A stretch of 8,720 nucleotides of DNA from an uncultured Faecalibacterium sp. (GCA_945982465.1 CAMFSB010000054.1:1-8720); one strand, 5' to 3'; shown: positions 1 through 7,550, numbered from the stretch's first letter. The notes: generated from the sequence alone by a model not told the origin. Made by a program: numbers and translations.

Positions 1-302
1 GTGATATGTTTGGGTTTCAACTGCTTCAAGACAACGATGGGAATATGGAATTGACGAATAACTTGTATTTACAGGAATCGGGTTACTGGGAACAATTTAC
101 AAAAAGAAGCATAATTTCAAACAGTAATCAGTCTGAATTATATTTTGAAGAACCTGACATAGAACAATTTGTAGAGCGTCTTGAGACACTTTACCCTGAA
201 ACCGAATACGTCAATTACCTGATGACACACAGTTGGGGGCAAAAGGTGGTCAGATTCTATGACCCTGACGGAAATCTGATCGAGGTCGGAACACCTGTAT
301 AA
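1..302 (+). CDS. Glyoxalase/bleomycin-resistance (VOC) family protein, 3' part
   Basis: The reading frame is open from the left edge (first full codon at 3-5) to TAA at 300-302. The ATG at 6-8 is probably internal: the residues around it (DMFGFQ) fit the 'FY.D.LGF' segment that normally lies about 20 residues into a VOC protein, so the true start is likely outside the window. The visible ~99 residues cover the later part of a vicinal-oxygen-chelate fold, including the acidic strand ELYFEEPD, the helix EQFVERLE and the typical ending VVRFYDPDGNLIEVGTPV. The Glu in LIEVG is the usual metal ligand of the second half. The family contains glyoxalase I, fosfomycin and bleomycin resistance proteins and dioxygenases; the substrate here cannot be told. 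The segment is much more AT-rich than the rest of the window, which may mean a different origin. It converges on gpmI. Confidence 0.8.
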   Translation, partial: DMFGFQLLQDNDGNMELTNNLYLQESGYWEQFTKRSIISNSNQSELYFEEPDIEQFVERLETLYPETEYVNYLMTHSWGQKVVRFYDPDGNLIEVGTPV

Positions 303-308
303 TCCAGC

Positions 309-354
309 TTGACAACTTCATATTTGTTTTACTCTTTTGTCAGTCAGGTATAAT
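309..354 (+). promoter_or_regulatory. Promoter-like motifs with no gene behind them
   Basis: A perfect TATAAT lies at 349-354. A weak TTGTTT lies 19 bp upstream (324-329), and a perfect TTGACA is at 309-314, too far away (34 bp) to pair with it. No coding sequence follows on this strand before the hairpin at 393-423, so if active it would give only a very short RNA. Chance occurrence in an AT-rich spacer is quite possible. Confidence 0.2.
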
Positions 355-392
355 CCGTAAAGCATGGAAAATCCTATCATCCGCATAAGCAA

Positions 393-423
393 ACGCCCGA
401 AGAAGTTAGGCTTCTTCGGGCGT
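393..423. terminator. Intrinsic terminator between the convergent VOC gene and gpmI
   Basis: There is a perfect 13-bp stem: ACGCCCGAAGAAG (393-405), loop TTAGG (406-410), CTTCTTCGGGCGT (411-423). On the - strand it is followed by TTTGCTTATG, a modest U-tract counting the last stem base; on the + strand by GCTTCATACTGTTTT. It lies about 100 bases after the gpmI stop and about 90 after the VOC stop, so it probably serves both converging transcripts. The bases between 424 and 523 hold only G+C-rich sequence with no gene. Confidence 0.75.
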
Positions 424-523
424 GCTTCATACTGTTTTACGAACACTGCCAGATGGCGCAGCGTCCTTTTGGATTTTGCAGAGGTGTTTTGCCGGGGGGG
501 CCGGCCGGGCAGGGCCGCCGGCT

Positions 524-2050
524 TCAGCCCACGATCAGGCTCTTGCCGGTCATTTCCTTGGGCTGTTCAATGCCCATGATCTGCAGCATGGTGGGCACCA
601 GGTCGCTGAGCACGCCGCCCTCGCGCAGCTTCACGTCGCCCGCGCCCGCCACCAGGCAGGGCACCACGTTGGTGGTGTGGGCGGTGAACGGGGTACCGTC
701 CTCGTTCATCATCTTGTCGGCATTGCCGTGGTCGGCGGTCAGAATGACCGCGCCGCCCTTGGCCAGCACCGCGTCGATCACCTTGCCGGCGGCTGTGTCC
801 ACAGCCTCTACGGCCTTGACCGCCGCGTCAAACACGCCGGTGTGGCCAACCATGTCGCAGTTGGCAAAGTTCAGGATGATCACATCGTATTTGTCGCTCT
901 CGATGCGCTTGACGCATTCGTCGGCCACTTCGGGCGCGCTCATCTCGGGCTTCAGGTCGTAGGTGGCCACCTTCGGGCTGGGGATCACGCAGCGGTCCTC
1001 GCCCTCAAACGGGGCTTCGCGCCCGCCGTTGAAGAAGAAGGTCACATGGGCATACTTCTCAGTCTCGGCAATGCGCAGCTGGGTCTTGCCCAGCTTTGCC
1101 AGGTATTCGCCCATCACGTTGTTCAGGTTCACCGGCGGGTAGGCCACCTCGCAGTTGGGCATGGTGGCGTCGTACTGCGCCATGCACACATAGTTTACGG
1201 GGAAGCGGCCGTACCGGCGCTCAAAGCCCTTGAACTCGTCGTCACAGAAAATGCGGGTCATCTGCCGGGCGCGGTCAGGGCGGAAGTTTAAGAACACCAC
1301 TGTGTCGCCCGCAGCCACGCGGCCGCCCTCGCAGGTCACGCAGGGCACCACAAATTCGTCGGTCACGTCGTTGGCGTAGCTGCGCTCGATGCACTCCTGC
1401 CAGTTGGCGGCATGGTCGCCCTCGCCGTACACAAAGGCGGCGTAGGCCTTTTCTTCACGGTCCCAGTTGTTGTCGCGGTCCATGGCGTAGTAGCGGCCGG
1501 TGACCGTGGCGATCTTGCCGATGCCCAATTCGTCCAGCTTGTCCTGCACGTTCTGCAGAAACTGCTTGCCGTCGTGCGGGTCGGTATCGCGGCCGTCCAT
1601 GATGGCGTGGACATACACGTTTTCGGCGCCCAGGGCCTTGGCCATGTCCAGCAGGCCGAACAGGTGCTCCTCGTGGCTGTGCACGCCGCCGTTGCCCATC
1701 AGGCCCATAAAATGGATGGCCTTGCCCGCGTCGATGGCGGCTTTCATGTTTTTCACCAGCACGGGGTTTTTCTGCATTTCGCCGTCCTGGATGGACTTGG
1801 TGATCAGCGTGAGCTGCTGGTACACGATGCGGCCCGCGCCGATGTTGGTGTGGCCCACCTCGCTGTTGCCCATCTGGCCGTCGGGCAGGCCCACGCTCAT
1901 GCCCGAAGCGCCGATGGTGGTGTAGGGGCAGGTGGCGAACAGCTTGTCCAGATTCGGCGTGTTGGCCGCGGTGATGGCGTTGCCGTAGGTCTGCTCCGGC
2001 ACCCAGCCAAAGCCGTCCAGGATGCAGAGCATAACAGGTTTTTTCGACAT
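524..2050 (-). CDS. gpmI: 2,3-bisphosphoglycerate-independent phosphoglycerate mutase
   Basis: This cytosolic enzyme interconverts 3- and 2-phosphoglycerate using two Mn2+ ions and a phosphoserine intermediate. The product has 508 residues, the usual family length (~510). The catalytic Ser is S63 in PDGQMGNSEVGHTNIGAGR. Metal ligands match known family positions: D12 (ILDGFG), D399 and H403 (NCDMVGH), D440 and H441 (TADHGNAD) and H458 (TAHTTN). The substrate segments HSH (124-126), DGRDTDP (152-158) and YYAMDRDNNWDR are intact. The start is set by CAAAGGAG nine bases before the ATG at 2050. A 20-codon in-frame extension upstream lacks a ribosome site and would overlap the end of tpiA. The gene begins 25 bases after the tpiA stop, so the two are surely co-transcribed, and it is the last gene of the cluster before the hairpin at 393-423. 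Confidence 0.97.
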   Translation of the reverse strand: MSKKPVMLCILDGFGWVPEQTYGNAITAANTPNLDKLFATCPYTTIGASGMSVGLPDGQMGNSEVGHTNIGAGRIVYQQLTLITKSIQDGEMQKNPVLVKNMKAAIDAGKAIHFMGLMGNGGVHSHEEHLFGLLDMAKALGAENVYVHAIMDGRDTDPHDGKQFLQNVQDKLDELGIGKIATVTGRYYAMDRDNNWDREEKAYAAFVYGEGDHAANWQECIERSYANDVTDEFVVPCVTCEGGRVAAGDTVVFLNFRPDRARQMTRIFCDDEFKGFERRYGRFPVNYVCMAQYDATMPNCEVAYPPVNLNNVMGEYLAKLGKTQLRIAETEKYAHVTFFFNGGREAPFEGEDRCVIPSPKVATYDLKPEMSAPEVADECVKRIESDKYDVIILNFANCDMVGHTGVFDAAVKAVEAVDTAAGKVIDAVLAKGGAVILTADHGNADKMMNEDGTPFTAHTTNVVPCLVAGAGDVKLREGGVLSDLVPTMLQIMGIEQPKEMTGKSLIVG

Positions 2051-2059
2051 AGAAAAGAA

Positions 2060-2067
2060 CTCCTTTG
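2060..2067 (-). promoter_or_regulatory. Ribosome binding site deciding the gpmI start
   Basis: CAAAGGAG on the - strand, nine bases before the ATG at 2050. It supports the MSKKPVM start over the longer in-frame ATG at 2110, which lies inside the tpiA coding region. Confidence 0.85.
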
Positions 2068-2075
2068 CAAAGATC

Positions 2076-2846
<771 letters not shown>

Positions 2847-2909
2847 AGTTACGCTCCTTTGTATGGTTCAGGTGTAGATGGGCGGCACGCCGCGGGCGCA
2901 CCTCCTGCG

Positions 2910-2944
2910 AAAAAGGGCGCGGCGGCGACAACGCCGCCGCGCCC
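2910..2944 (-). terminator. Intrinsic terminator after pgk, before tpiA
   Basis: There is a perfect 13-bp, all-G/C stem with a 4-base loop: GGGCGCGGCGGCG (2915-2927), CGCCGCCGCGCCC (2932-2944). On the - strand it is followed directly by TTTTT (2914-2910). It starts 20 bases after the pgk stop. The run of A on the 5' side makes the - direction the effective one. It lies within a same-strand glycolytic cluster and is likely to reduce or stop transcription into tpiA-gpmI. Confidence 0.88.
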
Positions 2945-2964
2945 CTGGCTTGCGGAAAAAACGA

Positions 2965-4173
2965 TCAGGCGTTTTCGATCACGGCAATGCCGGGCAGCTC
3001 CTTGCCCTCCAGATACTCCAGAGAAGCGCCGCCGCCGGTGGAGATGTGGGTCATCTTGTCGCCCAGGCCCATCTGCTGCACAGCCGCCGCGCTGTCGCCG
3101 CCGCCGATCACGGTGGTGGCGCCGGACTCGGCCATGGCCTCGGCCACGCTCAGCGTGCCCTTGGCCAGCACAGGGTTCTCAAACACGCCCATGGGGCCGT
3201 TCCACACCACGGTCTTGCTGGCCTTGACGGCCTCGGCAAACAGCTTCATGGTCTCGGGGCCGATATCGCAGCCCTCCATGTCCGCCGGGATCTCCGTCAC
3301 GGGCACCACAACGGTGTCCACCGGGGCGTCGATGGGGTCGGGGAAGGCCTTGACGCAGGTGGTATCCACGGGCAGCAGCAGCTTGACGCCGTTGGCCTTG
3401 GCCTTTTCCATCATTTCCTTGCAGTAATCCAGCTTGCTGTCGTCGCACAGGCTGTTGCCCACGCCGTAGCCCTGCGCCTTGATGAAGGTGTAGGCCATGC
3501 CGCCGCCGATGATCAGGGTGTCGACCTTTTCCAGCAGGTTGGAGATGACGTTCAGCTTATCGGCAACCTTGGCGCCGCCCAGAATGGCGGTAAAGGGGCG
3601 CACCGGGTCGTTCACGGCGTTGCCCAGGTACTTGATCTCCTTTTCCATCAGGTAGCCCACGGCGGTGTCCTTGATATAGTCGGTCACGCCGGCGGTGGAG
3701 CAGTGGGCGCGGTGGCAGCTGCCGAACGCATCATCCACATAGGCGTCGGCCAGGCTGGCCAGCTCCTGGCTGAAGGTCTCGATGTTCTTGGTTTCTTCCT
3801 TGCGGAAGCGGGTGTTCTGCAGCAGCACCACATCGCCGTTGTTCATGGCGGCCACAGCGGCTTTGGCGTTTTCGCCCACAACGGTGTCGTCGTCGGCAAA
3901 CACAACGGTCTTGCCCAGCTTCTTGCTCAGGGCCTCAGCCACGGGGGCCAGGCTGAACTTGGCCTCGGGGCCGTTCTTCGGCTTGCCCAGGTGGCTGCAC
4001 AGGATGACCTTTGCGCCGTCGTTCACCAGCTTCTGGATGGTGGGCATGGCCGCGTTGATGCGGTTTTCGTTGGTGATGACGCCGTCCTTCATGGGGACGT
4101 TGAAGTCGCAGCGGACAAGCACTTTCTTGCCGCAGTAATTCTGGTCGTCGATGGTCTTTTTACCTAAACCCAT
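2965..4173 (-). CDS. pgk: Phosphoglycerate kinase
   Basis: This monomeric cytosolic enzyme makes ATP and 3-phosphoglycerate from 1,3-bisphosphoglycerate and ADP. The product has 402 residues, standard for a bacterial form. The N-terminal substrate domain shows [10 protein letters not shown] (residues 18-27, with substrate-binding D23 and N25), NRIN (37-40) and the SHLGKPK motif (60-66). The nucleotide domain shows the GGAKVADK segment, the WNGPMGVFE motif and the late glycine-rich [11 protein letters not shown] and [13 protein letters not shown] motifs. The start has AGGAG (4183-4187) nine bases before the ATG. It is the first gene after a good promoter (-10 at 4252-4257) and is followed by a strong terminator, so it may be a monocistronic unit with some read-through into tpiA-gpmI. 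Confidence 0.97.
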   Translation of the reverse strand: MGLGKKTIDDQNYCGKKVLVRCDFNVPMKDGVITNENRINAAMPTIQKLVNDGAKVILCSHLGKPKNGPEAKFSLAPVAEALSKKLGKTVVFADDDTVVGENAKAAVAAMNNGDVVLLQNTRFRKEETKNIETFSQELASLADAYVDDAFGSCHRAHCSTAGVTDYIKDTAVGYLMEKEIKYLGNAVNDPVRPFTAILGGAKVADKLNVISNLLEKVDTLIIGGGMAYTFIKAQGYGVGNSLCDDSKLDYCKEMMEKAKANGVKLLLPVDTTCVKAFPDPIDAPVDTVVVPVTEIPADMEGCDIGPETMKLFAEAVKASKTVVWNGPMGVFENPVLAKGTLSVAEAMAESGATTVIGGGDSAAAVQQMGLGDKMTHISTGGGASLEYLEGKELPGIAVIENA

Positions 4174-4251
4174 AGTGTGGAACTCCTCTCGCTTTTTTCA
4201 AAAAATTCAAACAGAAAACCTTGTTAAAAGGGCCTTTGCCCAGCTAACGTT

Positions 4252-4280
4252 ATTATAAACAATTCCCGGGGCTAAAGCAA
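4252..4280 (-). promoter_or_regulatory. Sigma-A-type promoter of pgk
   Basis: On the - strand, TTGCTT (4280-4275) is followed by exactly 17 bases and then a consensus TATAAT (4257-4252), 78 bases before the pgk ATG. The -35 matches consensus in only three of six bases. This region (4174-4376) has no gene, is AT-rich compared with its surroundings, and is the only long non-coding stretch inside the cluster. A short GGGC/GCCC hairpin with TTTT after it lies in the presumed leader (about 4231-4242 region), too weak to call. Confidence 0.75.
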
Positions 4281-4314
4281 GTGCAATACTGACAAAAAAA
4301 TAACGAACTTGCAC
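4277..4314. repeat. Inverted repeat around the pgk -35 region
   Basis: GCAAGT (4277-4282) is mirrored by ACTTGC (4307-4312), and the overlapping GTGCAA (4281-4286) by TTGCAC (4309-4314). The arms are 6 bp, and the left one overlaps the -35 hexamer. It could be a binding site for a regulator of pgk, but arms this short can arise by chance. Confidence 0.35.
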
Positions 4315-4376
4315 AAACAGAAACCCCGAAAGCTGTAAGAATTGCCCATAAAAGCGTAGTCCCGGTGCCCGGCGGC

Positions 4377-4835
4377 TCACGCGTTTTTGTCGCGGATCTT
4401 GAACACGGCCTTTTTCAGCTTGCCGGGGGCCGCGGCGCGCAGCGCCGGCTTGTGCGGCTCCATGGTCCAGAACAGAACAAACCGCCCCTCGCACAGCGTG
4501 CCCACGCTGCTGGGCGCGGCCTTTACCAGGCAGCAGTCCGCCGCAGCGTCGTAGGGCTTTGTCACCTGTGTTTCGCCCAGGGCCGCCTGGAACAGCTCGC
4601 TGCCGGCCAGATCGATCTGCAGATCGATGTAGTTTTTGTGCAGCTCAAAATCAGCCTGCTCCTCGCTGCGCGGCTCCGGCTCCGACACCAGCACATACAC
4701 CTGGTCGCCGTCGATGTCGGTGCGGCCCGTCGGCAGGTCGGCCAACTCGTGGGTCAGGATATAGCGGATGGCGGTGTCCAGGTTTTTATCCAGGCCCTTG
4801 TACAGTTCCAGATTTTCCAGCGTATCGTAGATCAT
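4377..4835 (-). CDS. YhcH/YjgK/YiaL (DUF386, NanQ-like) cupin-fold protein
   Basis: The 152-residue product matches the usual ~150-residue length of the YhcH/YjgK/YiaL family, small cytosolic cupin-like proteins often found in sugar-catabolism operons. One member, NanQ, is known as an N-acetylneuraminate anomerase. Visible family marks are the N-terminal MIYDTLENLELYKGL, the metal-site region ELHKNYIDLQ with E64 and H66, the G.E turn (AGSE, 77-80), H128 in TMEPHKP and the terminal KKAVFKI strand. The start is fixed by GGAGGAG (4844-4850) eight bases before the ATG; a longer in-frame ATG at 4877 falls inside the terminator hairpin and has no ribosome site. A substrate cannot be assigned: an anomerase or sugar-phosphate role is inference from the family. 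The gene sits between pfp1 and pgk and directly follows a strong terminator. Confidence 0.85.
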   Translation of the reverse strand: MIYDTLENLELYKGLDKNLDTAIRYILTHELADLPTGRTDIDGDQVYVLVSEPEPRSEEQADFELHKNYIDLQIDLAGSELFQAALGETQVTKPYDAAADCCLVKAAPSSVGTLCEGRFVLFWTMEPHKPALRAAAPGKLKKAVFKIRDKNA

Positions 4836-4850
4836 AGTCGTTTCTCCTCC

Positions 4851-4883
4851 AAAAAGGCCCCGTACAGCTGCCTGCACGGGGCC
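4851..4883 (-). terminator. Intrinsic terminator after pfp1, touching the next gene's ribosome site
   Basis: On the - strand: GGCCCCGTGCAG, loop GCAG, CTGTACGGGGCC (4883-4856), a 12-bp stem with one G-U pair, followed directly by TTTTT (4855-4851) and then the GGAGGAG ribosome site of the YhcH-like gene. It starts about 37 bases after the pfp1 stop. Because the U-tract abuts the Shine-Dalgarno, it would either end the pfp transcript or, in read-through RNA, place a hairpin just upstream of the ribosome site. Confidence 0.85.
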
Positions 4884-4919
4884 TGATGTGTTGATGCGCG
4901 GCCGGCGCCCGGGGGGTGC

Positions 4920-6146
4920 TCAGCGCTTCATGTAAATGTGATGGGGCAGGCCTGCGATGTAAATGGGGGTCAGCTCGGCCTGGATCAGCGGTCGGGCGTA
5001 ATCCAAAAATTCCTGCGTCATCTGGGTGTGGTTTTCGTTCATCCAGCTCAGCGGCACTTTCTTTTCCAGGTTGGCCACTTCGCTGATGGGGTGCAGCTCG
5101 GTGGTGCACTGATACGGATTGTTGGAAATACGCTTCAGCGCGACCATCTCGCCGGTGTGACCCTCAAAGGCGGCCTTGGCAGCGGCGCCGCCCACCTGGT
5201 ACGCTTCGGTGATGTCGGTGCGGCTGGTCAGGTGGCCCGCGCAGCGCTGCAGGGTCGAAAGCTCGATGCAGCGGGTCTTGGTATCCAGCTTGCGGGCCAC
5301 GGTGTTGGCCAAAAAGCGGGCCGTGCCGGTCAGCGACTTGTGGCCGAATGCGTCCACCGCGTGCACATCGTCGGCCAGTTCGCATACATAGCGGCCGTCC
5401 TCCAGCTTGACGCCCTCGGAAACGGCGATCACGATGCTGGCTTTCGTTTCCTGCATGACGCGCACCTTTTCCACAAAGCGGTCCACATTGAACGGCACCT
5501 CGGGCAGGCAGATCATATCCACGCCTTCACTGTCGGGGCCTTTGGCCAAGGCGGCGGCGGCGGTCAGCCAGCCGGCGTTGCGGCCCATGATCTCCACCAC
5601 GGTCACATACTTGGTGCCGTACACGGTGGCGTCGCGGATGATCTCTTTCATCACCACGCCGATGTACTTGGCCGCCGAGCCGTAGCCAGGCGTGTGGTCG
5701 GTGATCATCAGGTCGTTGTCGATGGTTTTGGGCACGCCCATAAAGCGGATGTCGCTGCCCACATGGGCGCCGTAATCAGCCAGCTTGCCGATGGTGTCCA
5801 TGCTGTCGTTACCGCCGATGTAGAAGAACCAGCCGATGTCCAGTTCCTTCAGGATATCGAACAGTTTTTCGTAGGTGGCCTCGTCCGCCTGCCAGTCGGG
5901 CAGTTTGTAGCGGCAGCTGCCCAAAAAGCTGGACGGCGTGCGCTTGAGCAGTTCGATCTCCAGATCGTCGCTGAGCAGAGTGGAAAGGTCTACAACCTCC
6001 TTTTTCAGCAGGCCGGCCACGCCGTTGCACATGCCGTATACGATGCCCGCGCCGCGGTTTTTGCAGCTCTCGTACACGCCGGCCAGACTGGCATTGATAA
6101 CGGAGGTGGGGCCGCCGGACTGGCCCACGATTGCGTTTTTGCCCAT
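4920..6146 (-). CDS. pfp: Pyrophosphate-type 6-phosphofructokinase, copy 1
   Basis: This is a cytosolic enzyme of the PfkA superfamily, expected to phosphorylate fructose-6-phosphate with PPi reversibly. The product has 408 residues, longer than the ~320 of bacterial ATP-PFK and typical of PPi-type forms. The phosphoryl-donor loop GQSGGPT is at 8-14. GGNDS (111-115) stands where PPi enzymes have GGDD and ATP enzymes GGDG. PKTIDND (139-145) carries the Lys diagnostic of PPi use (ATP enzymes have Gly) and the catalytic Asp. TPGYGSAAKYI (152-162) and MGRNAGW (187-193) are the other core motifs. The start has AGGAG (6156-6160) nine bases before the ATG. It follows pfp2 after a 93-base gap, and the two are 143/220 identical over residues 1-220 with no gap. 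PPi specificity is a strong inference from the PKTIDND Lys; the Asn in GGND leaves some doubt. Confidence 0.9.
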   Translation of the reverse strand: MGKNAIVGQSGGPTSVINASLAGVYESCKNRGAGIVYGMCNGVAGLLKKEVVDLSTLLSDDLEIELLKRTPSSFLGSCRYKLPDWQADEATYEKLFDILKELDIGWFFYIGGNDSMDTIGKLADYGAHVGSDIRFMGVPKTIDNDLMITDHTPGYGSAAKYIGVVMKEIIRDATVYGTKYVTVVEIMGRNAGWLTAAAALAKGPDSEGVDMICLPEVPFNVDRFVEKVRVMQETKASIVIAVSEGVKLEDGRYVCELADDVHAVDAFGHKSLTGTARFLANTVARKLDTKTRCIELSTLQRCAGHLTSRTDITEAYQVGGAAAKAAFEGHTGEMVALKRISNNPYQCTTELHPISEVANLEKKVPLSWMNENHTQMTQEFLDYARPLIQAELTPIYIAGLPHHIYMKR

Positions 6147-6176
6147 GATCTTTCGCTCCTTTTTGTTCTGTAATGT

Positions 6177-6224
6177 TCTATACGTGCCAAATGGGAAACA
6201 AAATCAGGTGTGCCCCGCCGGGCA
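6177..6224 (-). other. pfp2-pfp1 spacer: weak hairpin and weak -10-like element
   Basis: The 93-base gap holds a 5-bp hairpin, TGCCC/GGGCA with loop (6211-6224), and TTTTGTTT seven bases later on the - strand, a poor terminator at best. TATAGA (6182-6177) resembles a -10 but has no acceptable -35. Nothing here clearly separates pfp2 from pfp1, so co-transcription of the pair is the simplest reading. Confidence 0.25.
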
Positions 6225-6239
6225 GGAGAGCCGCCGCTG

Positions 6240-7463
6240 TTACAGGTGGATGTGCCGCGGCGTGCCGTTGATGTAGATGGGGGTCAGCTCGGCCTGAATC
6301 AGCGGCCGGGCATAGCGCTCAAAATCGGGGGTGACGTTCATGCCGTCCGGGGTGATCCACCCGGCCGGCACCTTCTTTTCAAAGTTTGCTACCTTGCGCA
6401 CGTCGACTGCGTGGGTGACGCACTGGTACGGCACCGAGGACACGCGCTCCATGGCGATCATCTTGCCGCTTTGGCCCGAAAACGCCGCCATGGCGGCCGC
6501 GCCGCCCACGGCGTAGGCTTCGGTTACATCGGTGCGGCTGGCCAGATGGCTGGCGCACCGCTGCAGGGTCGAAAGTTCGATGGCGCGGCTCTTGCAGCCC
6601 AGCTGCGCGTGGATCAGATCGGCCAGATACCGCCCTGTGCCGGACAAAGCCGCCTTGTGGCCAAACGCGTCCACCTCGCCGCCCGCCGATACCAGATCGC
6701 ACAAAAAGGTGCCGTCAGCGGTTTTTACGCCCTCGCTGGCCGCGATGACGACGGTGGATTTTTCGCTTTGCAGCGCGTCCACCCGGGCCAGAAACGCCTG
6801 CTGGTCAAAGGGCACCTCGGGCAGCAGGATCAGGTCCGGCCCGGCGCAGTCCTCGCCGCCGGCCAGGCAGGCGGCGCCGGCCAGCCAGCCCGCGTGCCGG
6901 CCCATGATCTCGGCCACCGTCACGCTGCGCAGGTCGTATACCGACGAATCGCAGATCACTTCCTTGAGGACAGTGGCGATGTATTTGGCCGCCGAGCCGT
7001 AGCCCGGCGTGTGGTCGGTGAGCACCAGATCGTTGTCGATGGTCTTGGGCACCCCAATAAAGCGGATGGGGCTGCCCATGGCCTCGCCGTAGGCCGAAAG
7101 CCGGGCGATGGTGTCCATGCTGTCGTTGCCGCCAATGTAGAACACCGCGTCGATCCCGTACCGGTCAAACAGGCCGAACAGCGTTTCGTACACGGCGGGG
7201 TCGGCTTCGGGCGAGGGCATTTTGTAACGGCAGCTGCCCAGATAGCTGGACGGCGTGCGCTTGAGCAGCTCGATGGCCATTTTGCTGCCCAGCAGCTCGT
7301 CCAGATCCAGGACCTGCCCTTTCAGCAGGCCCTCGATGCCGTATTTCATTCCGTAAACGTGTTGCGCGCCCAGATTGCGGGCGGTCTCATATACGCCGGC
7401 CAGGCTGGAATTGATGACGGCGGTGGGGCCGCCGGACTGGCCCACGATCACATTTTTGATCAT
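6240..7463 (-). CDS. Pyrophosphate-type 6-phosphofructokinase, copy 2 (paralogue)
   Basis: The 407-residue paralogue of the neighbouring pfp gene keeps all core motifs at the same residue numbers: GQSGGPT (8-14), GGNDS (111-115), PKTIDND (139-145), TPGYGSAAKYI (152-162) and MGRHAGW (187-193). The C-terminal blocks IELSTLQRC, TEAYAVGGAAA and YARPLIQAELTPIYI are also shared. Differences cluster at surface-like positions, plus a one-residue insertion near VDAFGHKAALSG and a shorter C-terminus. The start is taken as the second ATG (7463): AAAGGA (7474-7469) leaves five bases to it but overlaps the first ATG at 7469. It is the first gene of the cluster behind a candidate promoter and is divergent from the GDSL hydrolase. 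It is not visibly degenerate, so it is likely an active isozyme or a subunit partner of copy 1; which one is not decidable from sequence. Confidence 0.88.
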   Translation of the reverse strand: MIKNVIVGQSGGPTAVINSSLAGVYETARNLGAQHVYGMKYGIEGLLKGQVLDLDELLGSKMAIELLKRTPSSYLGSCRYKMPSPEADPAVYETLFGLFDRYGIDAVFYIGGNDSMDTIARLSAYGEAMGSPIRFIGVPKTIDNDLVLTDHTPGYGSAAKYIATVLKEVICDSSVYDLRSVTVAEIMGRHAGWLAGAACLAGGEDCAGPDLILLPEVPFDQQAFLARVDALQSEKSTVVIAASEGVKTADGTFLCDLVSAGGEVDAFGHKAALSGTGRYLADLIHAQLGCKSRAIELSTLQRCASHLASRTDVTEAYAVGGAAAMAAFSGQSGKMIAMERVSSVPYQCVTHAVDVRKVANFEKKVPAGWITPDGMNVTPDFERYARPLIQAELTPIYINGTPRHIHL

Positions 7464-7468
7464 AAACA

Positions 7469-7474
7469 TCCTTT
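7469..7474 (-). promoter_or_regulatory. Ribosome binding site deciding the pfp2 start
   Basis: AAAGGA on the - strand, five bases before the ATG at 7463. It overlaps the other in-frame ATG at 7469-7467, so that one cannot be the main start. Confidence 0.65.
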
Positions 7475-7481
7475 GCTTTGG

Positions 7482-7496
7482 GCAGGGAACCCCTGC
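7482..7496 (-). promoter_or_regulatory. Leader hairpin just upstream of the pfp2 ribosome site
   Basis: GCAGGG and CCCTGC form a perfect 6-bp inverted repeat with a 3-base loop (7482-7487, 7491-7496) about eight bases before the Shine-Dalgarno. It has no U-tract, so it is not a terminator. It may affect translation or RNA stability; function unproven. Confidence 0.35.
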
Positions 7497-7538
7497 GCAG
7501 AAATTTTACAAAAAATCCCGTCAAACGCGGGCAGAATA

Positions 7539-7547
7539 TGCTATACT
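7539..7547 (+). promoter_or_regulatory. Extended -10 promoter candidate for the GDSL hydrolase gene
   Basis: TGCTATACT (TGn extension plus TATACT at 7542-7547) lies about 105 bases before the hydrolase ATG. The -35 position 17 bp upstream (CGTCAA, 7519-7524) is poor, as is common for extended -10 promoters. Its -10 lies only three bases from the -10 of the opposing pfp2 promoter. Confidence 0.5.
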
Positions 7548-7550
7548 GTT

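Noticed and set aside
422..1291. Long + strand open frame opposite gpmI
   Set aside because: It is an antisense shadow of a well-supported gene: composition is dominated by Ala, Val, His and Gly, there is no ribosome site and no family motif.
2868..2906. AGGAGG followed by a GTG mini-frame (six codons) before tpiA on the - strand
   Set aside because: Spacing of 12 bases is long, the frame is tiny and there is no other sign of translation; chance in a G+C-rich spacer is more likely.
2878..4167. 429-codon + strand open frame opposite pgk
   Set aside because: It spans almost exactly the pgk gene on the other strand and is rich in His/Val/Ala/Gly, as expected from reverse-complemented G+C-rich codons.
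6177..6195. TTGGCAC resembling a sigma-54 -24 element before pfp1
   Set aside because: The required GC at -12 (TTGC-like element) is absent at the right spacing.
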